From contig JAUCBJ010008920.1 in NCBI GenBank assembly GCA_032718475.1, positions 1 through 21,685 on the forward strand: a DNA stretch of 21,685 nt, read 5' to 3'. Below the pieces are notes generated by a model. It was given only the letters and a program-made list of their open reading frames with translations. It did no database searches and was not told where the DNA came from. Below are positions 10,931-18,900 of this stretch, piece after piece (position 1 is the stretch's first letter; each line of letters opens with the position of its first letter). The translations under genes were made by a program, and so were the position numbers. This DNA comes from Nemertoderma westbladi (Eukaryota; Xenacoelomorpha; Nemertodermatida; Nemertodermatidae).

Positions 10931-12018
10931 TAGACACTACTAGCACCACTACACTCGCGAATAGCATGTACAACAGTAACTAATAATAGCCTTAGAAATG
11001 ATAGTGGGTGAAAATGAAGGCACTATAATTTATTTGGAGACACAATAATAATCCATTTACGTTGGCATGGGGAAGTTCTCGGAAAACATAGATATATAAT
11101 TGTGAAGCACTTGATTTATGTTTACAATTTATTGTACTTAAATATTGCACTGATGTAACAAAATAATATAAAATAATTAACAAACTTCAAATAATTATTT
11201 ATCTCTGTTTGTTCCTATAGAAACAATATTTCATTATCCGGCGTAATTATTAGTTTCAGTATTCCGCCTTCATTAAATTGCGGACAGGAAGGATCTCACT
11301 CATTCTTTCTGCTCTTTACATGTTTTATATTTCGTCACACAAATGTTACTTATTTCTGAGCCCAGCGATTTAATAAATATAACTAAATTTCTCAAATGTA
11401 ACTAACTAATGTAAACTCCGTAATAAGGCCGTTTATTAGACTTTTTCGGATGTATTTAGGGAAAAAAGGCGTCTCAAAAAGAGGACTAGCGAATACGGAA
11501 TGTTGAGGTAGCCAAGATAACCATTATTTTCATTGTAAAGCAGCGCGGTCTAGGTCTAGATAAAGTGCAGCACTGTGGGGCGAGCCACGAAGTGAGTGAG
11601 CCTTAGCGTAGTGGTACCATTAATCAACCTGTCGTTCTGTCGCGTTCAATTTTAAACGTTAATAACTCGGCCAATCTTTGATGAAATCTATCCAAACTTG
11701 GTACACATGTTGTTTGGCAAAAGTTTAGAAATTTTCCAAGTAGAATTTCCGTGTGGCCTTCGAGAAGCTAAGATAATAGCAGTTAATTAGTTAATTAAGT
11801 TGATTACGGTAAAAACACAATTTTCAACCTGCCTTTTAAAGGAAATTAATTGTTTTACAGTATAAGATTTAAATAATTATACTTAAAAATTATACAGATG
11901 TAATCCACATACGCCATTCTATTATAGTTTTTAATTAGTTCAAGAGATTTGCTTTAATAATTGTGTCTTTAATTGATCTAAAGTAATTAAAACGGCGTAA
12001 AAAATTGATTCTCATTAA
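10931..12018. other. AT-rich intergenic stretch, no recognised gene
   Basis: After a degenerate satellite edge this is AT-rich sequence with stops in all frames and no protein similarity that I can recognise. One GC-richer patch at about 11570-11650 (GGGGCGAGCCACGAAGTGAG and following) stands out. It may belong to the 5' UTR of the downstream LINE or to another old repeat. The short reading frames on the minus strand here are unsupported. Confidence 0.6.
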
Positions 12019-12063
12019 ATACTGCTCATTTATTGGCCAACATGCTGGTACATAGATGGAAGG

Positions 12064-13707
12064 ATGTGTGTTAAGGCAGCCAGTTGCTGGGATTGTAAAG
12101 ATTGTGTTGAACTTAAGGTTGGAACCTTTAACACTAGGGGCTTTGTATCCAACACTGATCACATCCTCAATATAATGCAGCGATGCGACATAGTTGGTCT
12201 GCAGGAGCATTGGCTTGATGGTATTCAGTGTAGAACAATCTTGGAGAAGGTGAACAATCGATTTAACAGTGTATCATCTGTTAGCAAACTCATGGATAAT
12301 CCCAACAGGGTTAGAGGAGCTGGAGGGGTCTCTCTTCTGTTTAGGAAAGATGCAGTGTCTGAGTGGACCAAAGTTGAATCTGGTGACGACATCATTGGAA
12401 TCAATGCAAAGCTACATGGGGGCAGTCAACAATACATCATATTGTCGTGCTATGCACCTCACAGTGGTTTGGACACATCAATCTACTGTGACTTTCTTGG
12501 GAGACTGGCTGCACTGCTAAATAGCTACAGTACATCAATACCTATCCTATTGGCTGACACCAATGCAGACTTTGGCCCACTTCAGGGAGCTAGGAGTACT
12601 AGACTTTATGCATCTGAGAGGGGCAAAATAATGCACAACTGGCTCACCAGTCTTGATCTTGTGGCTGTAGACACCCTGGGACAGTTCTCTGGCCCATGCA
12701 TTACTTTCCGAGGAGGCAATGGAGAGTCCTACATAGACCACATTCTCACACCCCGTTATTTCATCGATAACTTCCAATGTGGATCTGTTGAAGAAGAGGA
12801 TCCTGGTTGTAATTACTCTGACCATGTACCAATCTTGGCAGACATCAAGATTCATGTGTTACCTACTACCACTCCTCAACACAACCGGAAGATCAACCGA
12901 CAGACAAAATTTGCATGGGAAAGAGCCACTCAGGAGCAACTAGGAAAATATGTGGATGCAGTTGAAAGTCAGCTTGCAGCAATTCGCACCAAACTATCAC
13001 ATGATCAAACATTAGCCTCTCTCAATAATGCGGCTATAGAATTGCGGGATACAATCCTTATTGCTGCAAAGTCACATATCCCCACAACTAAGCCTTTTAG
13101 GGTCACAAAGAACATCCGTATCCGTTCAGGCTTACTGCAGCGTAAAAGTAAGGTTACTAGAGACCTTTACAAAATTTGGAAGGGGCAAGGGAAGGACCCA
13201 GACGATCCTATCGGGGAAGAGTTCAAAGCATCTAAACGATCAACAAGACGTCTGAAAAACTTCTTATCCAAAAATTTGGTGGCTAATTCTGTTAGCAGGT
13301 TGCCAAATCTTATTAAAACGAACCCGACGAAATTCTGGTCCACACTCAACCACAGCAACACCAATCAAAAGATCTCGCACGACATGGAAGAAACTCTTAG
13401 GGATCACTACTCATCCAAATTCAAAAGTGAAGGTACTGGCAACTCCTCTTCACATCCTTCTCAATTAGATGAAGCTCTTCACAAAGATCTGCGTGATGCC
13501 TGTCTCAATGCACCACTGCCTAACGTATCGCCTTTGGCCATCAAACGGTCCATTCTGTCGTTAGCCACGGGTAAAGCAGGTGACATCTCGTCACTTGTAG
13601 TTGAAAACTTCCTGTATCTCAATCCAGGCCCTGTTTGTGACCTCCTTGCTGACATGTTCAACCTCTGTTTTCAACTCAAAACAGTCCCAAATAAATTTAT
13701 TTGGTGA
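12064..13707 (+). pseudogene. LINE ORF, N-terminal part: endonuclease and start of reverse transcriptase
   Basis: This 547-residue frame holds the target-nicking endonuclease domain at residues about 18-262. Visible motifs are VGTFNTRG (N23), LQEHWL (E48), SCYAPHSG, LLADTNAD (D165, N167), SYIDHILTPRYF and YSDHVPILADI (catalytic D253, H254). A basic linker follows at about 280-440 with a WERATQEQL segment and many Lys/Arg. At about 488-547 the first reverse-transcriptase region appears, ending in a VPNKFIW segment that matches the usual VP..W position. The frame then stops at TGA (13705-13707), in the middle of the domain, because of a frameshift. The start ATG leaves only about 17 residues before the endonuclease core; the frame is open only 45 bp further upstream. 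On its own it cannot make a working element protein. Confidence 0.85.
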
Positions 13708-15157
13708 ATCCGTTCTGAGTAGCCTATATAAAGGCAAGGGACGTGATCCACGCAAGCCATCATCTTTTAGGCCTATAGCATCCATTAGCATTTTCGCTAA
13801 AGTTCTGGAACACGTCCTTCTGACATGTTACCTAAATGGGCTCTATTCACACATAAACCAAACAGCCTATAAGAAGAAGTTCGGAACTGATGCGGTTATC
13901 GCAACGCTATTAGAATGTCTAGAACATTACTCATCGAGAGGATCTCGTGTCTTTGTATGCCAACTGGACATAGATTCTGCCTTCGATAGCGTTGAATACG
14001 CTACTTTAATTAGAAAACTGCTATCATCTGGAGTTAACCCCCATATTGCTTCCACTTTACTTGCTTACTACCAGTGCGGTCAAACATTTCTTAAATTCAA
14101 TGAAGGGATTGACATGCTCGGAATTTCTCCCACAAGAGGACTGAAACAAGGGTCACTGCTGTCCCCAGTGCTCTTTAACTTCTATACAGCTGATGCTGTA
14201 CAAACCATGCAGGAAACCGGTAAGGGCTGTCGCATTGGTGATGCCTGGTTAGGCGTTATTTCCTATGCCGACGATTTTCTTATATCAGGAACTTCTGCCT
14301 CAGACTTAGAAGACATGATCAATGTACTGTCACAAGAAGCTGGCAAGGTTGGTCTGGATTTCGCTTCATCAAAAACTTCGTGGATGATCTCAGATTTGGG
14401 CGGTAAGGAAGTTGACCACTCTCCCTGCTTCATCAAGGTCAATGGTGAATTGGTCAAACGGAGCAACTCCCTAACATTCTTGGGTGTTCGTATCACCAGT
14501 CACGTTAAGTCCAGTGATGTACTTAATGAAACCATTCAGTCTATAGCCCACATGTCCCACACGTTCCACTCAAAGGGTTGGACAACACGATGGTTGCCCA
14601 TAAACGTGGTATTCCACCTTTGGGAGTCCATTGCTGTGCCATTGCTCATGTTCCAGCTGAAGTTCAATATCGGTGCCATGAATCTTACTGACATGGACAA
14701 CATGGACATCTTCTACCGCAAAACTCTGCGTGGCCTAATTCATCTCGGACCATATGTGAATAACTCCACTTTGCACAAATTATCCGGATGCAGCCCATTA
14801 TCCATGGTGGCACTGCGTTTCTGTGTTGGAACTCTGCTACGTACCCTAAATTGCCCCAGTCAGTCTCTCCAGCTGGGGTTCAGGTTGGCACTGTGTAGTA
14901 ATCTACATCGTTATACTCATTATAAGGGCATTTCCTCTGGCTACCGAACTGCTGTTTCCTTGTATGCCCTACCACGCCCCTTTTCCATTACAACATATTA
15001 TTACTCAACGTCATCTGTTGTGTCACGGATTAGCACGAGCAATCCGACAGCGAGGGATAGAATTTCCGCTAACTTTATAAGCACTGTCTTCAACACAAGT
15101 GCTTTGAGTCTTGAGCAGAAACGCTCTCTCATACTAGAATACTTCAACGTAATTTAA
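13700..15157 (+). pseudogene. LINE ORF, C-terminal part: reverse transcriptase core and C-terminus
   Basis: This part lies in the +1 frame relative to the upstream part. The frame is open from before 13601, but reverse-transcriptase similarity starts only at about 13706 (SLYKGKGRDP, SSFRPIASISIFAKVLE). Then come motif A QLDIDSAFD (13961-13987, catalytic Asp), the GLKQGSLLSPVLFNFYTADA block, and the catalytic motif SYADDFLIS with its YADD at 14264-14275. A thumb-like region follows (GLDFASSKTSWM, SLTFLGVRI) and then a C-terminal extension to the TAA at 15155-15157. All polymerase residues that I can check are present. The break is a single 1-nt gain or 2-nt loss close to 13700. The ATG at 13601 is not a meaningful start. 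Confidence 0.87.
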
Positions 15158-15426
15158 CGAGTATGTGTTCTGCCCATATACGTACTCTATGAGTTAGCTT
15201 ACCTCTACTGTTGCGGTCGGCTGATGGGCACGCACTGTTCATAAGTATGTTCCCTCCCATTACCCATTCCCAGTTGCTCGAACCAGAGCCTCTCCCCCTC
15301 TCTCTTTGTCTGGTGCTTTTACTATATATTTATATATATGCATTTTATTTTAGCCATGGTGCTATTTTACTTAATTGTATCTAATATAATACCGGTTCGC
15401 CCGGGCGTTCTGTTGAATGAATGAAT
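15158..15426 (+). other. LINE 3' UTR and short-repeat tail
   Basis: This is noncoding sequence between the reverse-transcriptase stop and a GAATGAATGAAT tail. It includes a perfect 10-bp palindrome, CGCCCGGGCG, about 20 bases before the tail, which could form part of a 3' recognition structure. No poly(A) is present. The end of the element is inferred from the tail. Confidence 0.55.
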
Positions 15427-15865
15427 ATTGGTCAAGTCTCTGCTGGTGTGGAGCTAGCTGGGAGTTGTGGCTGTAGACTAACCAGAGAGGAATTGTAATA
15501 GGCAACCAGTATTGCTATTCCAGCCCAGACAGCATTCTTTAAATCCAACATCCCAACATTGACTCTACTATAAGTGTTGTATTGCTATCTCAGGTAAATG
15601 ACAGATATAATAACATAAATACCATCCATGGCATGGCTGTTGTAGGCTTCTGAAATAGTTTATTCCACAATGTATATGTCTGGTTATTTTTTAATTGAAT
15701 TTTTGCAAAGTAGTAAAATTAATGTTCTTAAAAATAATATTATTATTTTATATGTAACCTAGGAAATTAGCTACATTTTTTCGCTGCAGCTTTAAGAGTG
15801 TACATTGATTTAATATTATTTCAATACCCATATTACTACATCGGCATAAGATGCGTTGGCGTTGT

Positions 15866-15899
15866 ATCACACATCTCCACATATCACACATCTCCACAT
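15866..15899. repeat. Perfect 17-bp tandem doublet
   Basis: ATCACACATCTCCACAT occurs twice back to back (15866-15882 and 15883-15899). Confidence 0.95.
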
Positions 15900-15953
15900 A
15901 GATGTATCAACAGTTACTCGCACAGTTTCGAAACTTCGCATAGTTATAACTGT

Positions 15954-16255
15954 ATAAGATCGTCAGTCTGCGTTTAGGAAAAATATTTTATGACAAAACA
16001 GGACAAGCGACGAGCGCAACGAGGCATATAATGAAGACGAGTACTGCGTTGACTAAATTATTATATAAACCACCTGGCTTCACATATTGATCGCATCCCT
16101 AGTTATTATTATTATAAAGATCGTCCTAGCCTGCGTTTAAGAAATATATTTAAATACAAAACAGGACGAACGCAAAGAGGCTTATAATGAAAAAGAGTAC
16201 TGCGTTTATTATATTCCTATAAACCACCTGGCTTTGCATATTTAACGTGCGATTG
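15954..16255. repeat. Diverged direct duplication of about 140 bp
   Basis: Copy 1 (15954 to about 16092) and copy 2 (16114 to about 16255) share in order AAGATCGTC, CTGCGTTTA, AAAACAGGAC, GAGTACTGCGTT and TATAAACCACCTGGCTT, with small indels between. They are separated by a short ATT-rich linker. No terminal inverted repeats or coding potential were seen, so this is an old duplicated non-coding element of unknown type. Confidence 0.8.
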
Positions 16256-16309
16256 GAAATAAGTTCGTGCTACCCTTCCGTGGGTTATGTATTGGTGGTT
16301 GGGAAGGGT

Positions 16310-16331
16310 GGGGGGGGGGGGGGGGGGGGGG
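16310..16331 (+). repeat. Poly-G run of 22
   Basis: An uninterrupted G run lies on the plus strand, preceded by GGGAAGGGT. Confidence 0.9.
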
Positions 16332-16698
16332 CGGAGAGATTAAAAGGGGTGAACACGTACTGTCCCCCTTTCTTTGATTGATTGGTGGTGTGGGTAAATT
16401 TCTCAAAACCTGATTTTGTGATACAGTCGCTTAATTTTAATTTGTATCTAATAAATGGGCCTCGTGCTGCGCGAAGGCCCCACGAACGTGTAATATGTTG
16501 TTCGAAATATAGAATAAAATATTGAGCTGCAGTAATGTGATAGATATTGTTAGTTGTTCTCTGTATCTATAAATTGTTCTAAGAACTCACTGGCTTATAA
16601 AGTACACCAGACTTGAAGTAAATAGTTATCTAACTGAATATCATATATATTGTAATGTTTAACCCTATTTGGCACGAGGGGTGTGGAGGGGGAGGGGA

Positions 16699-16718
16699 GG
16701 GGGGGGGGGGGGGGGGGG
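16699..16718 (+). repeat. Poly-G run of 20
   Basis: An uninterrupted G run lies on the plus strand, preceded by further G-runs (GGGGGAGGGGA). Confidence 0.9.
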
Positions 16719-16804
16719 CGTATTTTAGAAATTATTATTGTAATTCATCTGTACTTTCTTAGAGTCAGATTTATTTGGAGAATTTCGTGACTTTTACTAT
16801 TTAG

Positions 16805-17341
16805 TTTAATGGGAGATGTTGAGTTCTGGGGTACCATCTCCCCTTAATGGGAGCTGTTGAGTTCTGGGGTACCATCTCCCCTTAATGGGAGATGTTGAGT
16901 TCTGGGGTACCATCTCCCCTTAATGGGAGCTGTTGAGTTCTGGGGTACCATCTCCCCTTAATGGGAGCTGTTGAGCTCTGGGGTACCATCTCCCCTTAAT
17001 GGGAGATGTTGAGTTCTGGGGTACCATCTCCCCTTAATGGGAGTTGTTGAGTTCTGGGGTACCATTTCCCCTTAATGGGAGATGTTGAGTTCTGGGGTAC
17101 CATCTCCCCTTAATGGGAGCTGTTGAGTTCTGGGGTACCATCTCCCCTTAATGGGAGCTGTTGAGTTCTGGGGTACCATCTCCCCTTAATGGGAGCTGTT
17201 GAGTTCTGGGGTACCATCTCCCTTTAATGGGAGATGTTGATTTCTGGGGTACCATCTCCCCTTAATGGGAGCTGTTGAGTTCTGGGGTACCATCTCCCCT
17301 TAATGGGAGATGTTGAGTTCTGTGGTACCATCTCCCCTTAA
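16805..17341. repeat. 38-bp tandem array of 14 hairpin-forming units
   Basis: The period of 38 bp was measured from TTAATGGGAG at 16806 and 16844. Each unit runs TTAATGGGAGATG, a 16-base middle TTGAGTTCTGGGGTAC, then CATCTCCCC. The left arm TTAATGGGAGATG pairs with CATCTCCCCTTAA, which extends into the next unit, at 12 of 13 positions. About half of the units carry GGGAGCTG or GGGAGTTG instead of GGGAGATG, which breaks one stem pair. Every unit except the last contains GGGTACC. Confidence 0.95.
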
Positions 17342-17379
17342 TGGGCTCTCCAACAGAGCAAACACCATTTCCATGGCTA

Positions 17380-18025
17380 TGTCAGTTTTCGTGCTGCGGT
17401 CCCTTTCTGGCACCCATCTCCAGTATTTTTCGTGCTAAAATTTTCAAAAGTTTTGATTGTTCACTAAAATAAAGTTATTTGCGGTATATAACGGTTTTTT
17501 GGATGCTGATCACGAATATGACACTGAAAAATATAGTGCCTTATTGATTAACGCATTTTTGGGTTGTTAATATGCGGCACGAAAAATACAAGTAGCACAA
17601 ATTTGATAATTAAAAATCATAACAAAATCAACCCGATTTTAAGACATTATGGTTTTTCTGGGACGTATATGACACGAAAGATATCGTATTTTACAACCAA
17701 ATTCGATTTTTCTCTTTGAAATATTCTGCTACTTGTTTTTTTCGTCCCGCCAGACAAGCACCAAAAATGATAGTTGGAGTTGCGTTAACAAAAATGACTT
17801 TTAACGAGTTGTATCGTGATCAGCGGCCGTAAAAACCAGTATAATTTCAGAAAACAAAGGCAAAATTTAACAGTTTGAAATCTTTGCTACTCGTACTTTT
17901 CGTTCTGGGGCACCAGAATGGCACCAAAATTGGGTTTGCATTTCCAGAAATATTTATAACTAGTTTCATCGTGATGAGCGACTTCGAAAACCCGTATACA
18001 GAAATTGTTAAAATCAACCCGCCCT
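17380..18025. repeat. Cluster of related units of about 150 bp in both orientations
   Basis: Two direct copies (about 17717-17872 and 17873-18025) share TTTGAAAT, TGCTACT, TTTTCGT, GCACCAAAA, ATCGTGAT-AGCG and AAAACC-GTATA in order. A third copy, at about 17460-17612, is inverted: its reverse complement reads TGCTACTTGTATTTTTCGTG, then CGTGATCAGC, then AAAAAACCGTTATA. A partial copy in the inverted orientation seems to lie at about 17650-17715. No coding sequence was found; the short reading frames here on both strands are by-products. Confidence 0.7.
17953..17958 (-). promoter_or_regulatory. Possible CPSF3 polyadenylation signal (TATAAA variant)
   Basis: On the minus strand TATAAA lies about 210 nt after the CPSF3 stop, followed by a GT-rich stretch (minus-strand TTTTGGTGCCATTCTGGTG). 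No AATAAA was found on the minus strand between the stop and 17400. TATAAA is a known weaker signal variant, so this is a suggestion only. Confidence 0.25.
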
Positions 18026-18168
18026 CCCAGGGCGAATTACGTTGTAACATAGCCCGGGCTAGATAGGGTTAACTTAAATTTACTAAACTGTGGGCGAAGA
18101 AATAAGGAAGTGAAATTGTGTAAAAATTAGATGGAGACGAATAACTCATAAGGGTCCGTCGCCCTGGG
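18026..18168 (-). other. Probable start of the CPSF3 3' UTR
   Basis: This sequence follows the CPSF3 stop on the minus strand and has no coding potential. It contains a small perfect hairpin just inside the repeat cluster (CGCCCT-CCC-AGGGCG, near 18020-18034) and nothing else I recognise. Confidence 0.45.
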
Positions 18169-18867
18169 TTACTTTGTTAACAATGTCTTTCCTGATTGAA
18201 TCGGCGCCAAGGAGTAATACAGTCGCTTAACCGCCGACGAAATAATAGACTCAACCGAAGGACCGCTGCTAGGTTCCTTAGCAACCGGCGATGACGTGGT
18301 CTCCAAGGTAACAAGATTAACAGTCGTGACGTCATCTCGATTCACACTGACCCGCAATGACTCACCGTCCGCTGATGACGTCACATTCTCCTTACCGAAC
18401 ATATCGGCCATGAGTTTTTGAGCGCGTTCAGCGAACACCGACAGGGTCATGGGTTCCGCCAGGTTGGGTGGAACCTTATGGGGCCCGGGCTCGCATTCTA
18501 TGCGCAGTAAAACAGTGAGCACTGCGTCGGCTAGCATATCGTTAGCCACGCCGCTGGACCACTCTACCGTGAGGCAATCCTTGGCCTCCTGTACCACGGT
18601 AACGGACCGGAACACCCTGATAGCGGGTCTATCACGCACCGTCCGCTGCTCGGCACCGCCACTCAACTGGTGCAGATGGTGCAGCACCACGCCGAACGGG
18701 GCCTTGAACCGGATGCTTTGTTTCTGTTGGATCTCGTTGCAGGTGACCTCGGTGTAGACCCCGGCGTCTTTAGGAGCCATCAGGTAGTAGTTGAAGTTCT
18801 TCTTTACGAGGAGACCCGATACTATCTGATCAGGTACCGGCTGGTCCACCGCTAAATCCCCCATCAC
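18169..18867 (-). CDS. CPSF3: CPSF3 (CPSF73), last coding exon, C-terminal domain
   Basis: This 699-bp exon encodes 232 residues and the TAA stop (18171-18169). It matches the C-terminal domain of cleavage and polyadenylation specificity factor subunit 3, the nuclear endonuclease that cuts pre-mRNA (and histone pre-mRNA) 3' ends. Diagnostic stretches, numbered from the exon start, are SGLLVKKNFNYYLMAPKD (about 17-34), VFRSVTVVQE (85-94), VEWSSGVANDMLADAV (101-116), the VFAERAQKLMADMFG region, and SSAVKRLYYSLAPI near the end. In the family this domain follows the metallo-beta-lactamase and beta-CASP catalytic domains, which must lie in exons to the right of the window, and it binds the CPSF2 (CPSF100) partner and the symplekin core. 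The exon starts at 18867 in phase 0, directly after TTTGTTTCCCAG. The ATG at 18882 lies in the intron and is not a start. The exon is GC-rich between AT-rich neighbours, has no internal stop and looks intact. Confidence 0.93.
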   Translation of the reverse strand: MMGDLAVDQPVPDQIVSGLLVKKNFNYYLMAPKDAGVYTEVTCNEIQQKQSIRFKAPFGVVLHHLHQLSGGAEQRTVRDRPAIRVFRSVTVVQEAKDCLTVEWSSGVANDMLADAVLTVLLRIECEPGPHKVPPNLAEPMTLSVFAERAQKLMADMFGKENVTSSADGESLRVSVNRDDVTTVNLVTLETTSSPVAKEPSSGPSVESIISSAVKRLYYSLAPIQSGKTLLTK

Positions 18868-18882
18868 CTGGGAAACAAACAT
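18868..18882 (-). promoter_or_regulatory. 3' splice site of the CPSF3 last intron
   Basis: The minus strand reads ATGTTTGTTTCCCAG followed by GTGATGGGG. The AG (18869-18868) precedes the first conserved codon of the C-terminal domain. The pyrimidine tract is short, and the 18-bp array begins only about 33 nt upstream. Confidence 0.8.
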
Positions 18883-18900
18883 GTTTATAATGCTGTAGCG

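Larger units (their letters stand above)
12019..15426 (+). mobile_element. Second non-LTR retrotransposon (LINE), nearly full coding region, one frameshift
   Basis: An endonuclease and reverse transcriptase follow each other in the order typical of LINEs, then a 3' UTR of about 270 bp and a short tail of GAATGAATGAAT type at about 15415-15426. No ORF1 or gag-like ORF is visible upstream. The protein is clearly different from the LINE at 1-1781 (QEHWL instead of QEHRM, ADTNAD instead of GDFNA), so this is a separate family. I could not assign a clade with confidence; a short-repeat tail is common in CR1/L2-like groups. The 5' boundary is uncertain: the frame opens at 12019 after an in-frame TAA. 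Confidence 0.85.
15427..16804. other. AT-rich spacer without a gene
   Basis: No coding frame or RNA gene was recognised. The stretch holds a 17-bp perfect doublet, a diverged duplication of about 140 bp, two long poly-G runs and a small GC-rich inverted repeat (GGGCCT at 16457-16462 with AGGCCC at 16475-16480); the larger ones are listed separately. Confidence 0.6.

Noticed and set aside
1833-10983. Dozens of proline-rich (plus) and glycine-rich (minus) ORFs in the 46-bp array as a repetitive secreted protein gene
   Set aside because: Frames exist on both strands and overlap each other, the unit length is not a multiple of three, stops recur at the same unit position, and no signal peptide or non-repetitive flank is present.
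13690-13712. Programmed frameshift joining the two halves of the LINE protein
   Set aside because: No slippery heptamer or downstream structure is evident, and a single-base indel in a homopolymer-rich stretch explains it more simply.
16451-16500. GC-rich inverted repeat (GGGCCT/AGGCCC) as a tRNA or small RNA gene
   Set aside because: The stem is only six pairs and no tRNA arms or promoter boxes can be found.
17847-18066. Overlapping 60-70-codon frames on both strands
   Set aside because: They lie in the 150-bp repeat cluster, have no recognisable domain, and mirror each other on opposite strands.
18868-18882. ATG at 18882 as the start of a small 237-residue gene
   Set aside because: The conserved CPSF3 C-terminal sequence starts right after a good splice acceptor, and the five extra residues are intron-derived.
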